The notes: generated from the sequence alone by a model not told the origin. Shown: positions 41,798-52,631, numbered from the stretch's first letter. The stretch: DNA of 64,000 nucleotides from Paraburkholderia adhaesiva (GCF_021390575.1 NZ_JAJEJQ010000001.1:930001-994000); one strand, 5' to 3'. Numbers and translations: made by a program.

Positions 41798-43072
41798 GTG
41801 TTCTTGCGCCTTGCATCTGCATACGCCGTGCCCGGCCTGGACCGGTTCATCCCGTGCCGGCGTGCACGCGGACTGGTCCATCTTCTCAATCAATTCATTG
41901 ACGGTCTCGTCATCATGACTCTCGTTTCCGCCACCCACGCCTTCGCCCAATCGTCCGCTGCCGATGCACCTGCGGACGGCGTCTACAACCTGATCGTCGG
42001 GACCTATACGGGCGGCAGGAGCGAGGGGATCTACGTCTACCGTTTCGATACGAAGACTGGCGATGCCACTCCTGTGAGTGTCGCGAAGACGGTGAATCCC
42101 GCGTATCTGGCCGTGAGCCGCGACCGTCGCTTCGTTTATGCCGTCAACGAATTGCCCGGCGAAGACGGTCCCGCGTCGCTACGCGGCGACGTGAGTGCGT
42201 TCGCCTTCGATCCCGCGAGCGGACAACTTACGTTTCTCAACAAGGTGTCCGCCGAGGGCAACGATCCGTGCTACCTGATCCTGTCGCCGGATGGGCGCTA
42301 TGTGTTCGTTTCGAACTACTCGATTGCCGCTGATCCCGGTGGCAGTTTTGTTGTGCTGCCGGTCGAGCAGGACGGCACGCTCGGCACGCCCGTGCAAACC
42401 GTGCGGCACGAGGGGAGCGGCCCGGTGAAGGGGCGCCAGGACAGCGCTCACGTCCACTCGACGGTGTTCTCGCCCGATGGCCGTCTCCTCTACGCGCAGG
42501 ATCTCGGCGCCGACAAGCTCTACACCTGGCGCTACATGGCGGACGGTGGCCACGATGTCGTCAGCCCGGCCGAGTGGCATTACACGGAGATGAAGGCGGG
42601 TTCCGGCCCGCGTCATCTGGTCTTCAGCAATGACGGACGCCACGCGTACGTCATCGACGAGTTGTCCGCGTCGGTCACAGTGCTTCGCGATCAGAACGGG
42701 CAGCTCGTGCCCGAGCAGACCGAGTCGCTCGTCGAACCCGGCTTCAAGGGCGTGGTGGGGGCAGCGGCGCTGCATCTGTCGCCGGATGGGCGTTTCCTGT
42801 ACGCATCCAATCGTGGCGACGCCAACGACATCACGATCTTCGCAGTCGATCAGGCTAGCGGGAAGCTTTCGTTCGTCGGGCGTCAGTCGAGTCTCGGCAA
42901 GACGCCGCGCGAGTTCTCCATCGATCCGACCGGCCGGTGGCTGATCGTCGGTAACCAGAATAGCGACACGGCTTATGTGTTCCGCCGCGATCCGCAGACC
43001 GGCCTGCTCGGGCCGGACCCGAAGCGGCTCGACATTGGGGCGCCGGTCGATTTCAGGTTCGTCGCCCGATAA
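41798..43072 (+). CDS. Lactonase family beta-propeller protein (6-phosphogluconolactonase-like, exported)
   Basis: A 424-residue seven-bladed-propeller protein resembling the PgL/YbhE lactonase family. It shows the recurrent blade pattern (NLIVGTYTGGRSEGIYVYRFDTKTG, AYLAVSRDRRFVYAVNEL, ILSPDGRYVFVSNY, HSTVFSPDGRLLYAQDLGADKLYTW, HLVFSNDGRHAYVIDELSASV, LHLSPDGRFLYASNRG, EFSIDPTGRWLIVGNQNSD). A hydrophobic stretch near 30-50 ending A-F-A-Q suggests export, after an unusually long hydrophilic N-terminus. The GTG at 41798 has AAGGGGG upstream. The lactone substrate is uncertain; an exported enzyme would not act in the cytoplasmic pentose phosphate pathway. Confidence 0.88.
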   Translation: MFLRLASAYAVPGLDRFIPCRRARGLVHLLNQFIDGLVIMTLVSATHAFAQSSAADAPADGVYNLIVGTYTGGRSEGIYVYRFDTKTGDATPVSVAKTVNPAYLAVSRDRRFVYAVNELPGEDGPASLRGDVSAFAFDPASGQLTFLNKVSAEGNDPCYLILSPDGRYVFVSNYSIAADPGGSFVVLPVEQDGTLGTPVQTVRHEGSGPVKGRQDSAHVHSTVFSPDGRLLYAQDLGADKLYTWRYMADGGHDVVSPAEWHYTEMKAGSGPRHLVFSNDGRHAYVIDELSASVTVLRDQNGQLVPEQTESLVEPGFKGVVGAAALHLSPDGRFLYASNRGDANDITIFAVDQASGKLSFVGRQSSLGKTPREFSIDPTGRWLIVGNQNSDTAYVFRRDPQTGLLGPDPKRLDIGAPVDFRFVAR

Positions 43073-43131
43073 CGCGTTTGCCGTGCGATGCCTCGCGAGC
43101 GTCAACGCACCGTGATTCCGGCTAACCGACC

Positions 43132-43155
43132 GAGGCGCGGCGTATGCCGCACCTC
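43132..43155. other. Hairpin between convergent lactonase and ftsK genes
   Basis: GAGGCGCGGC (43132-43141), GTAT loop, GCCGCACCTC (43146-43155), one mismatch in ten. Possible bidirectional terminator; no T run. Confidence 0.3.
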
Positions 43156-43157
43156 AA

Positions 43158-46100
43158 TCACTCAGGCTGGCCCGGAACGAGCACTTCACGGCTGCCGTTG
43201 ATGCCCATCGGGGAGACGAGGCCTGCTGCCTCCATCTGTTCGACGAGCCGCGCGGCACGGTTATAGCCGATGCGCAACTGCCGCTGCACGGACGAGATCG
43301 ACGCGCGCCGCGTGCGCACGACGAACGCGACGGCTTCGTCGTAGAGCGGATCGGCTTCGGCGTCGGGCGCGTCGCCGAAGAGATCCTGCGCCGCGCCTTC
43401 GGAGGCGGGTCCGTCGAGGATGCCTTCCACGTACTCGGGCTCGCCGAACTGCTTCAGATACTCGACGACCGCGTGGACTTCTTCATCGGCGACGAACGCG
43501 CCATGCACACGCTGCGGATAGCCCGTGCCGGGCGGCAGGAACAGCATGTCGCCCTGGCCGAGCAGCGACTCGGCGCCCATCTGGTCGAGGATCGTGCGCG
43601 AGTCGATCTTCGACGACACCTGGAACGCCACACGCGTCGGAATGTTGGCCTTGATGAGGCCCGTGATGACGTCGACCGAGGGGCGCTGCGTCGCGAGAAT
43701 CAGGTGGATGCCGGCCGCGCGCGCCTTCTGCGCGAGACGCGCGATCAGCTCTTCGATCTTCTTGCCCGCCACCATCATGAGGTCGGCGAGTTCGTCGATC
43801 ACGACGACGATCATCGGCATCGGCGAGAGCGGCTCGGGTGCCTCGGGCGTGAGCGAGAACGGATTGCCGATCTTCTTTTCCTGCGCCTCTGCGTCCCGGA
43901 TCTTCTGGTTGAAGCCGGCGAGATTGCGTACGCCTACGGCCGACATCAGCCGGTAGCGCTTTTCCATTTCGCCGACGCACCAGTTGAGCGCGTTGGCTGC
44001 GAGCTTCATGTCCGTGACGACCGGCGCGAGCAGATGCGGAATGCCCTCGTAGACCGAAAGTTCGAGCATCTTCGGATCGATCATGATGAGCCGCACGTCC
44101 TCGGGCGCCGCCTTGTAGAGGAGCGAGAGGATCATCGCGTTGATCGCGACGGATTTGCCCGAGCCGGTCGTGCCCGCGACGAGCATGTGCGGCGCCTTCG
44201 CGAGATCGGTGACGACGGGCTGGCCGATGATGTCCTTGCCCAGCGCGATCGTGAGCTTCGAGGCCGAGCGCTGCCACGGCGTCGATTCGAGGATCTCCGA
44301 GAGCCGGATCATGTGGCGGCGCGCGTTGGGCAGCTCGAGCCCCATGCAGGTCTTGCCGGGGATCGTTTCGACGACGCGGATCGACGTGAGGCCGAGGCCG
44401 CGCGAAAGGTCCTTCATGAGGCCGACGATCTGGCTGCCGCGCACGCCGAGCGCGGGCTCGATTTCGAAGCGCGTGATCACCGGACCCGCCGACGCGCCGA
44501 CCACCGTGACCGGCACCTTGAACTCCTGGAGGCGCTGCTCGATGAGCTGGCCCGTTTCGGCGAGCTTTTCCTCGGAGACCGGTTCGGCGTCCGACGAAGC
44601 GCGCTCGAGCAGATCGAGGCCGGGCAGTTCGACTGCCGACGCGGTGAGCGGTTCGAACACGAAGCCCGTCGGCGCGTGGCCGCGCACCGGCTGGCGCACG
44701 GGGGGGTCTTCTGTCGTGGGGGACGGTCGGGCTTCCGTGTCGTCTGGGTCGCTTTCGGGCTCAGCGGTTGGGGCCGAGGTGGCTGCGGCGAACGTTGGTC
44801 CGGGTGCGGCAGTTGTCACGGCGTGTGGGAACGGCGCGGGGATTGCGGGGACTTCCCATGGTGCAGCGATCGACGGCGCGCTGGGTGCGATTGGCGTGGT
44901 CGGCGAGGGTGCTGGTTGTGCGACCTGTGCGGGCGCGATTTCCCACGGCGTTTCAACGACGCGCGGGAAGCGCACGACGTTCGAGCCGTCCGATGACCCC
45001 TGCGAAGCGGGGAGGGCGCTCGCGCGCTGTTGTGCCGCTTCATCGGCGCCGATCGTCACGCGCGCGGGTGGCGTTTCATTTGTGTTCGTGTCTGCCGTTA
45101 TGAGCTGTTCGGCGACTGCGTCGGCGATGATCGGTTCGCGCGCTGCAGGCGTCTCAACCGCAGGCGTATTAACCGTGACAGGGGCCGCAACCGGCGCAGC
45201 CGTCGGCGTGATGGGCATCGCCACGTCCGTACGCACTGAGGCGAACGTCATGAGCGCGTCGTCGGTGCCCGTTGCCTCGGCTGGCTCCGGTGACGCTTGA
45301 ATTTCGTCCAGCGGTTCGTCGTCGAGCAGGACCCACGGTGCGAGGCCGTGCTCAGTCGCCGGCCAGGACGGCTGCGGCGGCGCTGCGAACGCGAGCGGCG
45401 TCACCCCGCTGTCCTGACCAGCCGTCATGGTCGCACTTTGATGCTGCGCGGCTTCGGCTGGCGGCGCGTCGGGCATCACGTTGTGCAGGAATTGGCCGCG
45501 CGTTGTCGCAGCGGTTACGTGGCCGGTTTCGGTGCGCCACATCGACTGAATGCCCGCGTGGGGGGCGTCGGGAACGGTATCGTGGGCCGGTGCGCCGAAG
45601 GGTGCAGTCACGCCTGTAGTGGCCGGCACCGCAGCAGGCCACGCGTCGGGCAGATCAAACGGCGTCGTGGAAAACGGCGTTGCCGTATCGGGCGCGAGCG
45701 TGCGCGTGCCATCAGCGATCGAGTCAGCGGGCGGTGCCTCGTCACCCGGCACGAAGTCCGGATCGGCATCGTGCATGGCGACTGGCTGCGGTGTGACGAA
45801 CGTCGTAGGCGTGTCGGGCAACCACGCAAAAGGCGCGGCTGCGGACTGTGTCTGTTGCACTCCGGTGGCCGGTGATGCATCGAATTCGCCATGGGCCGTG
45901 GCGATAGCGTCCGTTTCGGCGGACCACATCCCAGCGGTGGCCGGGAGAGGTGCGGCAATCGTGCCCACACTCGTCGTAGCCGCGGCAGCGGCGGGTTGTG
46001 CCGCAGCGCTCGGGAATTGCGGCTCCGGTGTATTCGCGTCAGACAGATTCGCATCCGCCCCAATCGCGTCCGCCGGGTGATCCTCGATAGCGGAGCGTCG

Positions 46101-47504
46101 AGCGAGGCTCGCGCCGGCGAGCGTCGTCCAGCGCGCGGCGTTGTCCTCGATCGAGCGCAGCGTGTCGAGCACGTTTGTCGTCACCGGTGCGGGCGATTTT
46201 GGCTGGGCCGGCAAAGCAGTTTGCGGCCAGGATGCAGTCGCTTCGGGCGGCACTGTCATCGGCGTGCCCGGCTGCGCTCGCATGGTGTCGCGCGCAGATT
46301 TCGTCGGCCATACGAAAGGGCGGGGCGGCTTCGGCCGAGGCAGCGGCGGAGCAGAAGCGGCGGCGCGTGCAGCCGTGCTGCCCGCTACCGGCGGCGGGCC
46401 GTTGCGCCGGGCCGGCAGCGTTTTCGCAAATGGCGACGCGAGCGGATCGAGCGGCGTCGCGGTGCGTGCGCCTGCAGTGGCGGCGTCGAAGGCCTGGGCG
46501 GCCGGCGTAGCGCCGGGCGCGACCGAAATAGCCGATGCCGCAGTGCGTACCGCTGGCATCGGTGGGCGAACCGGTTCGGCGCGCCACGGCGCATTAGCGC
46601 CGGGCGTCTGCGTAGGGGCTCCAGCCAGAGGTTCGGCTGCGCGTGCCGTTTGCCGTCGCGTGTCGGTAACCGAAGCGGGTCCCGTCGCGACACGACCGCC
46701 CGTGGGCGGCGTCGTGCGCAGCCATCCCGCGGGCGCGACCGGTTCACTGCGGGCCAACCCCGACGCCGGGGCCGTCTGGTCCGTCAGACGCGGTTCGGCG
46801 CGCCATGGCGAGGCGCCTCGCGACGCGTCACCGCTTGCCGCAGCCGCGCCCGACGCAATGCCACCTGCAGCAGCGCCCGCCGCCTTTACGGTCGTCGCGG
46901 GCGGCCGCCACACGGTCGGGCGCCGACGCGGCGAACCGTCGAGCGTGGTCTGTGAATCGACGGAATGAGCACCGCTCACGCCACGCGCAGGCGCGGTGTC
47001 GTTATCCACTGCACGGCGGCTGCGCCGCTCGCTGCGCGGCTGGCGATCGTCGTCATGTTCCGCGCGGATGTTGAGGCCCAGCCCGAGCGACACGTCCGCC
47101 CAGGCGAGCACGCCGCGCCAGCGGAAATCGAGGAACCACGGCAGGCTCACGACGAAAAGTGCTGTCATCACGAGCGGTGCGGCGACGTGACCGACCAGTT
47201 TGCCGAGTCCCGAGCCGAGCGCCTGCCCGAGCGCATTGAAACCGCTAATGTGAATCAGCGTCGCTTCGAGCGTGCAGCTCGCGACGAGCACGCAGAGAAA
47301 ACCAACCCAGAGCCGGATCGTGCCCGGTCCGCGCACGCCGGAACCACCGGGCAGGACGGACCTGACGAGACGCCAGATCAGAGGGATCAACCAGATGGAC
47401 GAGGCGCCGAGCCAGCCAGGAACTACCGTGTGCATGCCAGAGATAAACGAATGGAAGTAGTACAACGCGTCGAGTGTAACCGCTCGGCCGTCTTGGCCCG
47501 ACAC
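43158..47504 (-). CDS. ftsK: DNA translocase FtsK with very long linker
   Basis: A 1448-residue FtsK/SpoIIIE translocase. The N-terminus has three to four membrane segments within the first ~135 residues. A linker of about 800 residues, rich in Ala, Pro and Thr, follows. The RecA-type motor begins around residue 958 with Walker A GTTGSGKS at about 1111-1118 and Walker [13 protein letters not shown] at about 1232. The C-terminal gamma winged helix ([45 protein letters not shown]) reads KOPS sites. The protein pumps DNA at the division septum and aids XerCD-dif resolution. The start is a GTG at 47504; an ATG at 47435 would shorten it by 23 residues. Confidence 0.93.
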   Translation of the reverse strand: MSGQDGRAVTLDALYYFHSFISGMHTVVPGWLGASSIWLIPLIWRLVRSVLPGGSGVRGPGTIRLWVGFLCVLVASCTLEATLIHISGFNALGQALGSGLGKLVGHVAAPLVMTALFVVSLPWFLDFRWRGVLAWADVSLGLGLNIRAEHDDDRQPRSERRSRRAVDNDTAPARGVSGAHSVDSQTTLDGSPRRRPTVWRPPATTVKAAGAAAGGIASGAAAASGDASRGASPWRAEPRLTDQTAPASGLARSEPVAPAGWLRTTPPTGGRVATGPASVTDTRRQTARAAEPLAGAPTQTPGANAPWRAEPVRPPMPAVRTAASAISVAPGATPAAQAFDAATAGARTATPLDPLASPFAKTLPARRNGPPPVAGSTAARAAASAPPLPRPKPPRPFVWPTKSARDTMRAQPGTPMTVPPEATASWPQTALPAQPKSPAPVTTNVLDTLRSIEDNAARWTTLAGASLARRSAIEDHPADAIGADANLSDANTPEPQFPSAAAQPAAAAATTSVGTIAAPLPATAGMWSAETDAIATAHGEFDASPATGVQQTQSAAAPFAWLPDTPTTFVTPQPVAMHDADPDFVPGDEAPPADSIADGTRTLAPDTATPFSTTPFDLPDAWPAAVPATTGVTAPFGAPAHDTVPDAPHAGIQSMWRTETGHVTAATTRGQFLHNVMPDAPPAEAAQHQSATMTAGQDSGVTPLAFAAPPQPSWPATEHGLAPWVLLDDEPLDEIQASPEPAEATGTDDALMTFASVRTDVAMPITPTAAPVAAPVTVNTPAVETPAAREPIIADAVAEQLITADTNTNETPPARVTIGADEAAQQRASALPASQGSSDGSNVVRFPRVVETPWEIAPAQVAQPAPSPTTPIAPSAPSIAAPWEVPAIPAPFPHAVTTAAPGPTFAAATSAPTAEPESDPDDTEARPSPTTEDPPVRQPVRGHAPTGFVFEPLTASAVELPGLDLLERASSDAEPVSEEKLAETGQLIEQRLQEFKVPVTVVGASAGPVITRFEIEPALGVRGSQIVGLMKDLSRGLGLTSIRVVETIPGKTCMGLELPNARRHMIRLSEILESTPWQRSASKLTIALGKDIIGQPVVTDLAKAPHMLVAGTTGSGKSVAINAMILSLLYKAAPEDVRLIMIDPKMLELSVYEGIPHLLAPVVTDMKLAANALNWCVGEMEKRYRLMSAVGVRNLAGFNQKIRDAEAQEKKIGNPFSLTPEAPEPLSPMPMIVVVIDELADLMMVAGKKIEELIARLAQKARAAGIHLILATQRPSVDVITGLIKANIPTRVAFQVSSKIDSRTILDQMGAESLLGQGDMLFLPPGTGYPQRVHGAFVADEEVHAVVEYLKQFGEPEYVEGILDGPASEGAAQDLFGDAPDAEADPLYDEAVAFVVRTRRASISSVQRQLRIGYNRAARLVEQMEAAGLVSPMGINGSREVLVPGQPE

Positions 47505-47664
47505 GCGGCTGGCGGCGACGCTACGCGCACCTTGACGCAGGCGTAATCGCGTGCGGGCCGCCGTGGCCTGTGCGTATCGCGCCCGCCGTGCGAACCGTGC
47601 GAATCGCGAGAATCAAGCGCAATGCCACGCCGGTCCACGGCGTGGCGCCCGGAGCGTGAGGCGC

Positions 47665-48204
47665 TCACTGGGCGGGCTGCGTCGCCGCAGCGCCGTCCGG
47701 ATGCTTGAAGGTCAGGCGGTCGCCGTTTTCGAGGATGAGCAGCAGCGAGCGCGGCTCGCGCATCTGCACGCCGCTGCGCGCGATGTGGGAGAGGGCGTCG
47801 AGGAACGCACCTTCGATATCGCCGCCCAAACCGACGCACGCCATACGCGTGCCGGCCATCTGCCCGAACGAAAGCAAGCCGTTCTTCAGCGTGTAGCTGC
47901 CCGTGTAGCGGTTGCAGCCCGAGAAGCCGCTCACGCGGCGCTGGCCGGTCTCGGTCGACAGATCGAGCGTGATGGGGTGTCCGCCGGCCACGCCGTTGGC
48001 CGCCGCGCCAGGCACTGCGCGCAACGTGCCGTCGGCCTGCTTCCATTCGACTAGCTGCCACTGAGTGTTGTCGAGCAACTGCGTCGCCGCGGGCACGAAT
48101 GGATCAGACGGCGGCGCGGATGCGTAATCATGGACGGGCATCGTGCACGCGGCCAGCAAAAGGGCGGCGGCGAACGGCGCAATGCGCGACGCGATCAGGC
48201 GCAT
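47665..48204 (-). CDS. META domain lipoprotein (HslJ-like)
   Basis: A 179-residue lipoprotein. The signal peptide ends with the lipobox L-L-A-A-C at about residues 15-19. The mature part is a META domain: DNTQWQLVEWKQADG, then VSGFSGCNRYTGSYTLKNGLLSFGQMAGTRMACVG and FLDALSHIARSGVQ. META proteins of the HslJ type are envelope proteins often linked to stress or drug tolerance, with no defined activity. The ATG at 48204 has GGAGCG upstream; the longer frame to 48348 is rejected because it would bury the signal peptide. It is divergent from purT. Confidence 0.88.
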   Translation of the reverse strand: MRLIASRIAPFAAALLLAACTMPVHDYASAPPSDPFVPAATQLLDNTQWQLVEWKQADGTLRAVPGAAANGVAGGHPITLDLSTETGQRRVSGFSGCNRYTGSYTLKNGLLSFGQMAGTRMACVGLGGDIEGAFLDALSHIARSGVQMREPRSLLLILENGDRLTFKHPDGAAATQPAQ

Positions 48205-48470
48205 GGAAGAGCGCTCCGGTTTGCGTCCGGTCTGGAGTCCGGGTTGGCGTCGCGGCGGGCGCGTGCTCGAGCGGATTGGCATCGCATCGGTCCTCGTATT
48301 CAGCGAAGGCGTAAGCGTAACGCAGTAGTGGGGATGCGCGCGAGACAATCATCGCGTTACCTGAGCGCCGACGTCCTGCACGCGCGGGGCGTGGCAGCGC
48401 TTTCATGCGTTCGCGCGTGTTAACATCGGCGCTCTTTCGTATCGTGCAACACCGTCATTCTGGAGACATC

Positions 48471-49694
48471 ATGGAGATCGGCACTCGCATCGGCACGCCG
48501 CTGTCGGCCTCGGCCACGCGCGTCATGCTGCTCGGCGCAGGCGAACTGGGCAAGGAAGTGATCATCGCGCTGCAGCGCCTCGGCGTCGAAGTGATCGCCG
48601 TCGACCGCTACGAGAACGCGCCCGGCCATCAGGTCGCACATCGCGCGCACGTGATCGACATGGCCGATCCCAAGGCGCTGCGCGCCCTGATCGACGCCGA
48701 GCGCCCGCATCTCGTCGTGCCCGAGATCGAGGCCATCGCCACCGACGCGCTCGCCGCTGTCGAATCCGAAGGCGTCGCCGAGGTGATTCCGACCGCGCGC
48801 GCCGCCCAGCTCACGATGAACCGCGAGGGCATCCGATGCCTCGCCGCCGAGGAGCTGGGTCTCGCCACCTCGCCGTACGCGTTTGCCGACTCGCTCGACG
48901 AACTGAAGGCGGGCGTTGCGAAGGTTGGCTACCCGTGTGTGGTGAAGCCGGTCATGTCATCGTCGGGCAAGGGGCAGTCGGTCGTGCGCAGCGATGCCGA
49001 CGTCGAGAAAGCGTGGGAGTACGCGCTCGCGGGCGGGCGTGTGAATCGTGGCCGTGTGATCGTCGAAGGCTTCATCAACTTCGATTACGAAATCACGCAG
49101 TTGACCGTGCGCGCCATCGATCCGGCAAGCGGCCAGGTGAAGACGTATTTCTGCGATCCGATCGGCCATCTGCAGGTGGATGGCGACTACGTCGAATCGT
49201 GGCAGCCGCAACCGATGAGCCCGAAGGCGCTCGAACGCTCGCGCGACATTGCGCACAAGGTGACCGAGGCGCTCGGCGGGCGCGGGATTTTCGGCGTCGA
49301 ACTGTTCGTGCGCGGCGACGACGTGTGGTTCTCGGAAGTGAGTCCGCGTCCGCACGATACGGGCTTGGTCACGCTCGCTTCACAGCGCTTTTCCGAGTTC
49401 GAACTGCACGCGCGCGCAATCCTCGGCTTGCCCGTCGATACGACGGCCCGCGCTCCGGGCGCGTCGGCCGTGATCTATGGCGGGCTCGAAGGGCATGGCA
49501 TCGCGTTTGAAGGGGTGCAGGCGGCGCTTTCGGTGCCGGATTCGGACCTGCGTCTCTTCGGCAAGCCGGAAAGCTTCGTGAAGCGCCGCATGGGCGTCGC
49601 GCTCGCGACCGGGGCGGACGTCGAAGAAGCACGTGCGCGTGCGCGTGCATCGGCGGCGGCGGTTCGCCCGGTGCCGGGTTCCTCGGCGGACTGA
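48471..49694 (+). CDS. purT: Formate-dependent phosphoribosylglycinamide formyltransferase
   Basis: A 407-residue ATP-grasp enzyme of purine synthesis, which formylates GAR using formate and ATP rather than 10-formyl-THF. The start [57 protein letters not shown] is distinctive. ATP-grasp features follow: [40 protein letters not shown], and [38 protein letters not shown] lies upstream of the ATG at 48471. The gene stands alone, as is usual. Confidence 0.96.
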   Translation: MEIGTRIGTPLSASATRVMLLGAGELGKEVIIALQRLGVEVIAVDRYENAPGHQVAHRAHVIDMADPKALRALIDAERPHLVVPEIEAIATDALAAVESEGVAEVIPTARAAQLTMNREGIRCLAAEELGLATSPYAFADSLDELKAGVAKVGYPCVVKPVMSSSGKGQSVVRSDADVEKAWEYALAGGRVNRGRVIVEGFINFDYEITQLTVRAIDPASGQVKTYFCDPIGHLQVDGDYVESWQPQPMSPKALERSRDIAHKVTEALGGRGIFGVELFVRGDDVWFSEVSPRPHDTGLVTLASQRFSEFELHARAILGLPVDTTARAPGASAVIYGGLEGHGIAFEGVQAALSVPDSDLRLFGKPESFVKRRMGVALATGADVEEARARARASAAAVRPVPGSSAD

Positions 49695-49872
49695 GCGATC
49701 GGCACACCGCTCCCCGGTCACGCAGTCCTGCTCCTCGACGAACTGAGCGGCGCGGCGTTGACCTGGACGGAGCGCACATATCGCTGAGCGTCGCATAATC
49801 GCCGGATGGTGCAGCGCGCGCGCCGTTCGCGCGCTGCCTGTCTATCGTGTCGTACGAAGGCAGGAAGATCCG

Positions 49873-50064
49873 ATGAAAATGTCGATGCCGTCTCGCTGGG
49901 TACGCCTCGTCGTGGCCGCTGCGTACGGGCTCATTGCGCTGTCGGGCTGCGGTCTCGCGGCGGCGCCGTGCCGCGTGGCCTCGGCGGGGCTGAAAATCGT
50001 GCCGGTAGTCGGTCATGCCGCCGCAGCGCCAACCGATGCCTGCGCCGCGGTGATCGATCCCTGA
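49873..50064 (+). CDS. Small lipoprotein (DUF6726-like)
   Basis: A 63-residue predicted lipoprotein. A signal peptide (hydrophobic core at about 12-24) ends in L-S-G-C, and the mature part reads GLAAAPCRVASAGLKIVPVVGHAAAAPTDACAAVID. From memory this matches a small Burkholderiales family annotated as DUF6726. GAAGA precedes the ATG. The next gene, an exported lysozyme-inhibitor-like protein, starts 46 bp later on the same strand, so the two envelope proteins may be cotranscribed. Confidence 0.75.
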   Translation: MKMSMPSRWVRLVVAAAYGLIALSGCGLAAAPCRVASAGLKIVPVVGHAAAAPTDACAAVIDP

Positions 50065-50110
50065 TAAGCCGCACGTGGAGCAACGAACGATGCAACGGTG
50101 GGAGGACGCG

Positions 50111-50515
50111 ATGAAGAGCAAGCACAAACGCGTTGCAGATCGGGTGAGTCGTGCGGCTCATGCCGCGGCAGCGCTGGCCCTCGTCTGCGGCGCAGCCACG
50201 GTGCGCGCGCATGCTGCGCAACTGGTCGTGCACGAGATCCAGACGCAATCGCGTCACACCTTCAGTTACACCTGTGCCAACGGCAAGACTTTCAAGGTCA
50301 CCTATCTCAATGCGAAGAACGGCCAGAGCTTCGCAGTGTTGCCGGTACGGGGACAGAACTTCCTGTTTGTCTCGACCATCGCGGCATCGGGTGTGAAGTA
50401 TCAGGCGGACCGCTACACGTGGTGGACGAAGGGGCCGCGCGCCGATCTCTTCGATGCCACGGCGGGCGAGAACGCAGCGGCGGTGCTCGCCGGCTGCGCG
50501 ACGATCATGCGCTGA
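50111..50515 (+). CDS. Exported MliC/C-type lysozyme inhibitor-like protein
   Basis: A 134-residue protein with a signal peptide ending near A-H-A (about 35). The mature region FSYTCANGKTFKVTYLNAKNGQSFAVLPVRGQNFLFVSTIAASGVKYQADRYTWWTKGPRADLFD matches the MliC pattern: C-x-N-G, a beta-barrel, and an S/A-G-x-K-Y/Y-x-x-W end. A second cysteine near the C-terminus (AGCATIM) could form the family disulfide. MliC-type proteins protect peptidoglycan from host lysozyme. No lipobox is visible, so it is probably soluble and periplasmic. GGGAGG precedes the ATG at 50111. Confidence 0.85.
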   Translation: MKSKHKRVADRVSRAAHAAAALALVCGAATVRAHAAQLVVHEIQTQSRHTFSYTCANGKTFKVTYLNAKNGQSFAVLPVRGQNFLFVSTIAASGVKYQADRYTWWTKGPRADLFDATAGENAAAVLAGCATIMR

Positions 50516-50928
50516 GCGCGCGCTGCTTCCGGATTGCCTCTGCGCCACGTTTCGCGGGCGCCCCAAATGATGGGGAGCGACCACGCCGCGCCGGACAAGG
50601 GGCGGCCCGGCGCAGAGGCCCTGACGCGTTGCCAGTGGGATTTATGCCAGGGTGCTACAATACCGCGCTTTCGGCGGGGTGCGCCGGCCGCAGAAAAACG
50701 CTGCGGGCCGCTCGACCTGCCGGATGAGAGCCGGGGGAAGCGCGCGACCTTGCGTCCGGGCCGATTCGTCGGTGCGGGAGCGATACCCCGGCTGTACGCC
50801 GGTGACTTGCGCCGGGCGTACTCCTCGCGGCCCGCCGGGCTGCGAGCCGCGACCCGCGCGTCCGTTGCGGCGCCCGGCCGTCAGCGCCGCGGCGTCAAGC
50901 GCTCAGGCGCCTTTATAGCGAAGCCACC
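50516..50928 (+). other. Long leader region of the DEAD-box helicase gene
   Basis: About 413 bp without a gene. A TACAAT at 50656-50661 is a plausible -10 element (its -35 is weak), which would give a leader of about 260 bases. The leader is very G+C-rich with several potential stems. Long leaders are typical of cold-induced RNA helicase genes, but no specific motif was identified. Confidence 0.4.
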
Positions 50929-52410
50929 ATGTCCGACACTGACGTCAAGCCCAGCACTGCGACTTTCGACCAGTTTGGCCTTGCACCCGAAATCCTCAAG
51001 GCGATCGACGAGCAGGGCTACACGACGCCCACGCCCATCCAGGCGCAGGCGATCCCCGTGGTGCTCACGGGCCGCGACGTGATGGGTGCCGCGCAGACCG
51101 GCACCGGCAAGACCGCGAGTTTCTCGCTGCCGATCCTCCAGCGCCTGTTGCCCAACGCGAACACGAGCGCCTCGCCCGCCCGCCATCCGGTGCGTGCACT
51201 GATCCTCACACCGACACGCGAACTGGCCGACCAGGTCGCCGCCAACGTGCGCTCGTATGCGACGCACACGCCGCTGCGTAGCGCGGTGGTGTTCGGTGGC
51301 GTCGACATGAATCCGCAGTCCGACGAACTGCGCCGCGGCGTCGAGATCCTGATCGCGACGCCGGGCCGCCTGCTCGACCACGTCCAGCAGAAGACGACGA
51401 ATCTCGGCCAGGTGCAGATGCTCGTCCTCGACGAAGCCGACCGCATGCTCGACATGGGCTTCCTGCCGGATCTGCAGCGCATCCTGAACCTGCTGCCGAA
51501 GGAGCGTCAGACGCTGCTGTTCTCGGCTACGTTCTCGGGCGAAATCAAAAAGCTGGCCGCCACGTATCTGCGCACTCCGCAGACGATCGAAGTCGCGCGC
51601 AGCAACTCGACGGCCACGAACGTCACGCAGGTCGTCTACGAAGTCCACGAGGGCGACAAGGCCGGCGCCGTCGTGCAACTGATCCGCGATCGCGGCCTGA
51701 AGCAGGTGATCGTGTTCTGCAACAGCAAGATCGGTGCGAGCCGCCTTGCGCGCACGATCGAGAAGCAGGGCATTGTCGCGGCGGCGATTCACGGCGACCG
51801 TTCGCAGAACGAGCGCATGCAGGCCCTCGACGCGTTCAAGCGCGGCGAGATCGAGGCGCTTGTTGCGACCGACGTGGCCGCGCGCGGCCTCGACATCGCC
51901 GAACTGCCGGCCGTGATCAACTTCGATTTGCCGTTCAACGCGGAAGACTACGTGCACCGCATCGGCCGAACGGGCCGCGCTGGTGCGTCGGGCGACGCGC
52001 TTTCGCTGTGCAGCCCGAACGAGAAGAAGCAGCTCGCCGACATTGAGAAGCTCATCAAGCGTCCGCTGACCGTGGAGCGTCTGGTCGTCGATGCGCCGGC
52101 CGTGCATCACGAAGGCGGCAGCCGCGGCCGTCACGAGCGCGGTGAGCGTGGTGATCGTGGCGAGCGCTCGGCTCATGGCCATCGCCGCACGGGGTCGTTC
52201 GACAGGCCGCATCATCGTGCGCAGCCCGTCGACGAGTTCTTCCTGAAGCCCTATGAGCCGTCGCCGTCAACGCGCAAGGCCGCCGAGGACACGAATGCGA
52301 CGAACACGGTCGCGCCGCAGAAGTCGCAGTCGAAGCAGCCGCTCGCGGCGCTGTTGGGCGGCCTCGGGGCGTCGTGGCGTAACAAGCCTTCTTCGTCTTC
52401 GTCGAACTGA
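50929..52410 (+). CDS. rhlE: ATP-dependent RNA helicase, DEAD-box (RhlE-type)
   Basis: A 493-residue DEAD-box helicase. It shows F-x-x-F-G-L and PTPIQAQAIPVVL (Q motif), AQTGTGKT (I), PTRELADQV (Ia), TPGRLLDH (Ib), DEADRMLD (II), SATFS (III), VFCNSK (IV), ATDVAARGLDI (V) and HRIGRTGRAG (VI). A C-terminal tail of about 110 residues is Arg/Gly/Glu-rich, as in RhlE-type proteins used in ribosome assembly and RNA decay. The long leader suggests temperature or autoregulation. A strong intrinsic terminator follows. Confidence 0.93.
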   Translation: MSDTDVKPSTATFDQFGLAPEILKAIDEQGYTTPTPIQAQAIPVVLTGRDVMGAAQTGTGKTASFSLPILQRLLPNANTSASPARHPVRALILTPTRELADQVAANVRSYATHTPLRSAVVFGGVDMNPQSDELRRGVEILIATPGRLLDHVQQKTTNLGQVQMLVLDEADRMLDMGFLPDLQRILNLLPKERQTLLFSATFSGEIKKLAATYLRTPQTIEVARSNSTATNVTQVVYEVHEGDKAGAVVQLIRDRGLKQVIVFCNSKIGASRLARTIEKQGIVAAAIHGDRSQNERMQALDAFKRGEIEALVATDVAARGLDIAELPAVINFDLPFNAEDYVHRIGRTGRAGASGDALSLCSPNEKKQLADIEKLIKRPLTVERLVVDAPAVHHEGGSRGRHERGERGDRGERSAHGHRRTGSFDRPHHRAQPVDEFFLKPYEPSPSTRKAAEDTNATNTVAPQKSQSKQPLAALLGGLGASWRNKPSSSSSN

Positions 52411-52442
52411 CGTCGAACTTCGGCGCAGGTAAAGGTAGAAAC

Positions 52443-52477
52443 AAAACGGCGTGCCAGGCGGCACGCCGTTTTGTTTT
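52443..52477 (+). terminator. Intrinsic terminator of the helicase gene
   Basis: Perfect 13-bp stem AAAACGGCGTGCC (52443-52455) and GGCACGCCGTTTT (52460-52472), AGGC loop, followed by GTTTT. It could also work in the opposite direction. Confidence 0.88.
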
Positions 52478-52631
52478 GGTGGGTTTGAATGGTGCGGGTC
52501 GTGCTCGTGGACTTTGCGGCCAAGTGTGTGTGGCGCGTCCGCCGCGTCTCGACTGCCTGACTCGGTTTGCCGCGTTCCGATTACCGTGCGTCGACCACCG
52601 GGTTCAGGCCAGCGCATTCAGCCAGCCGTAT

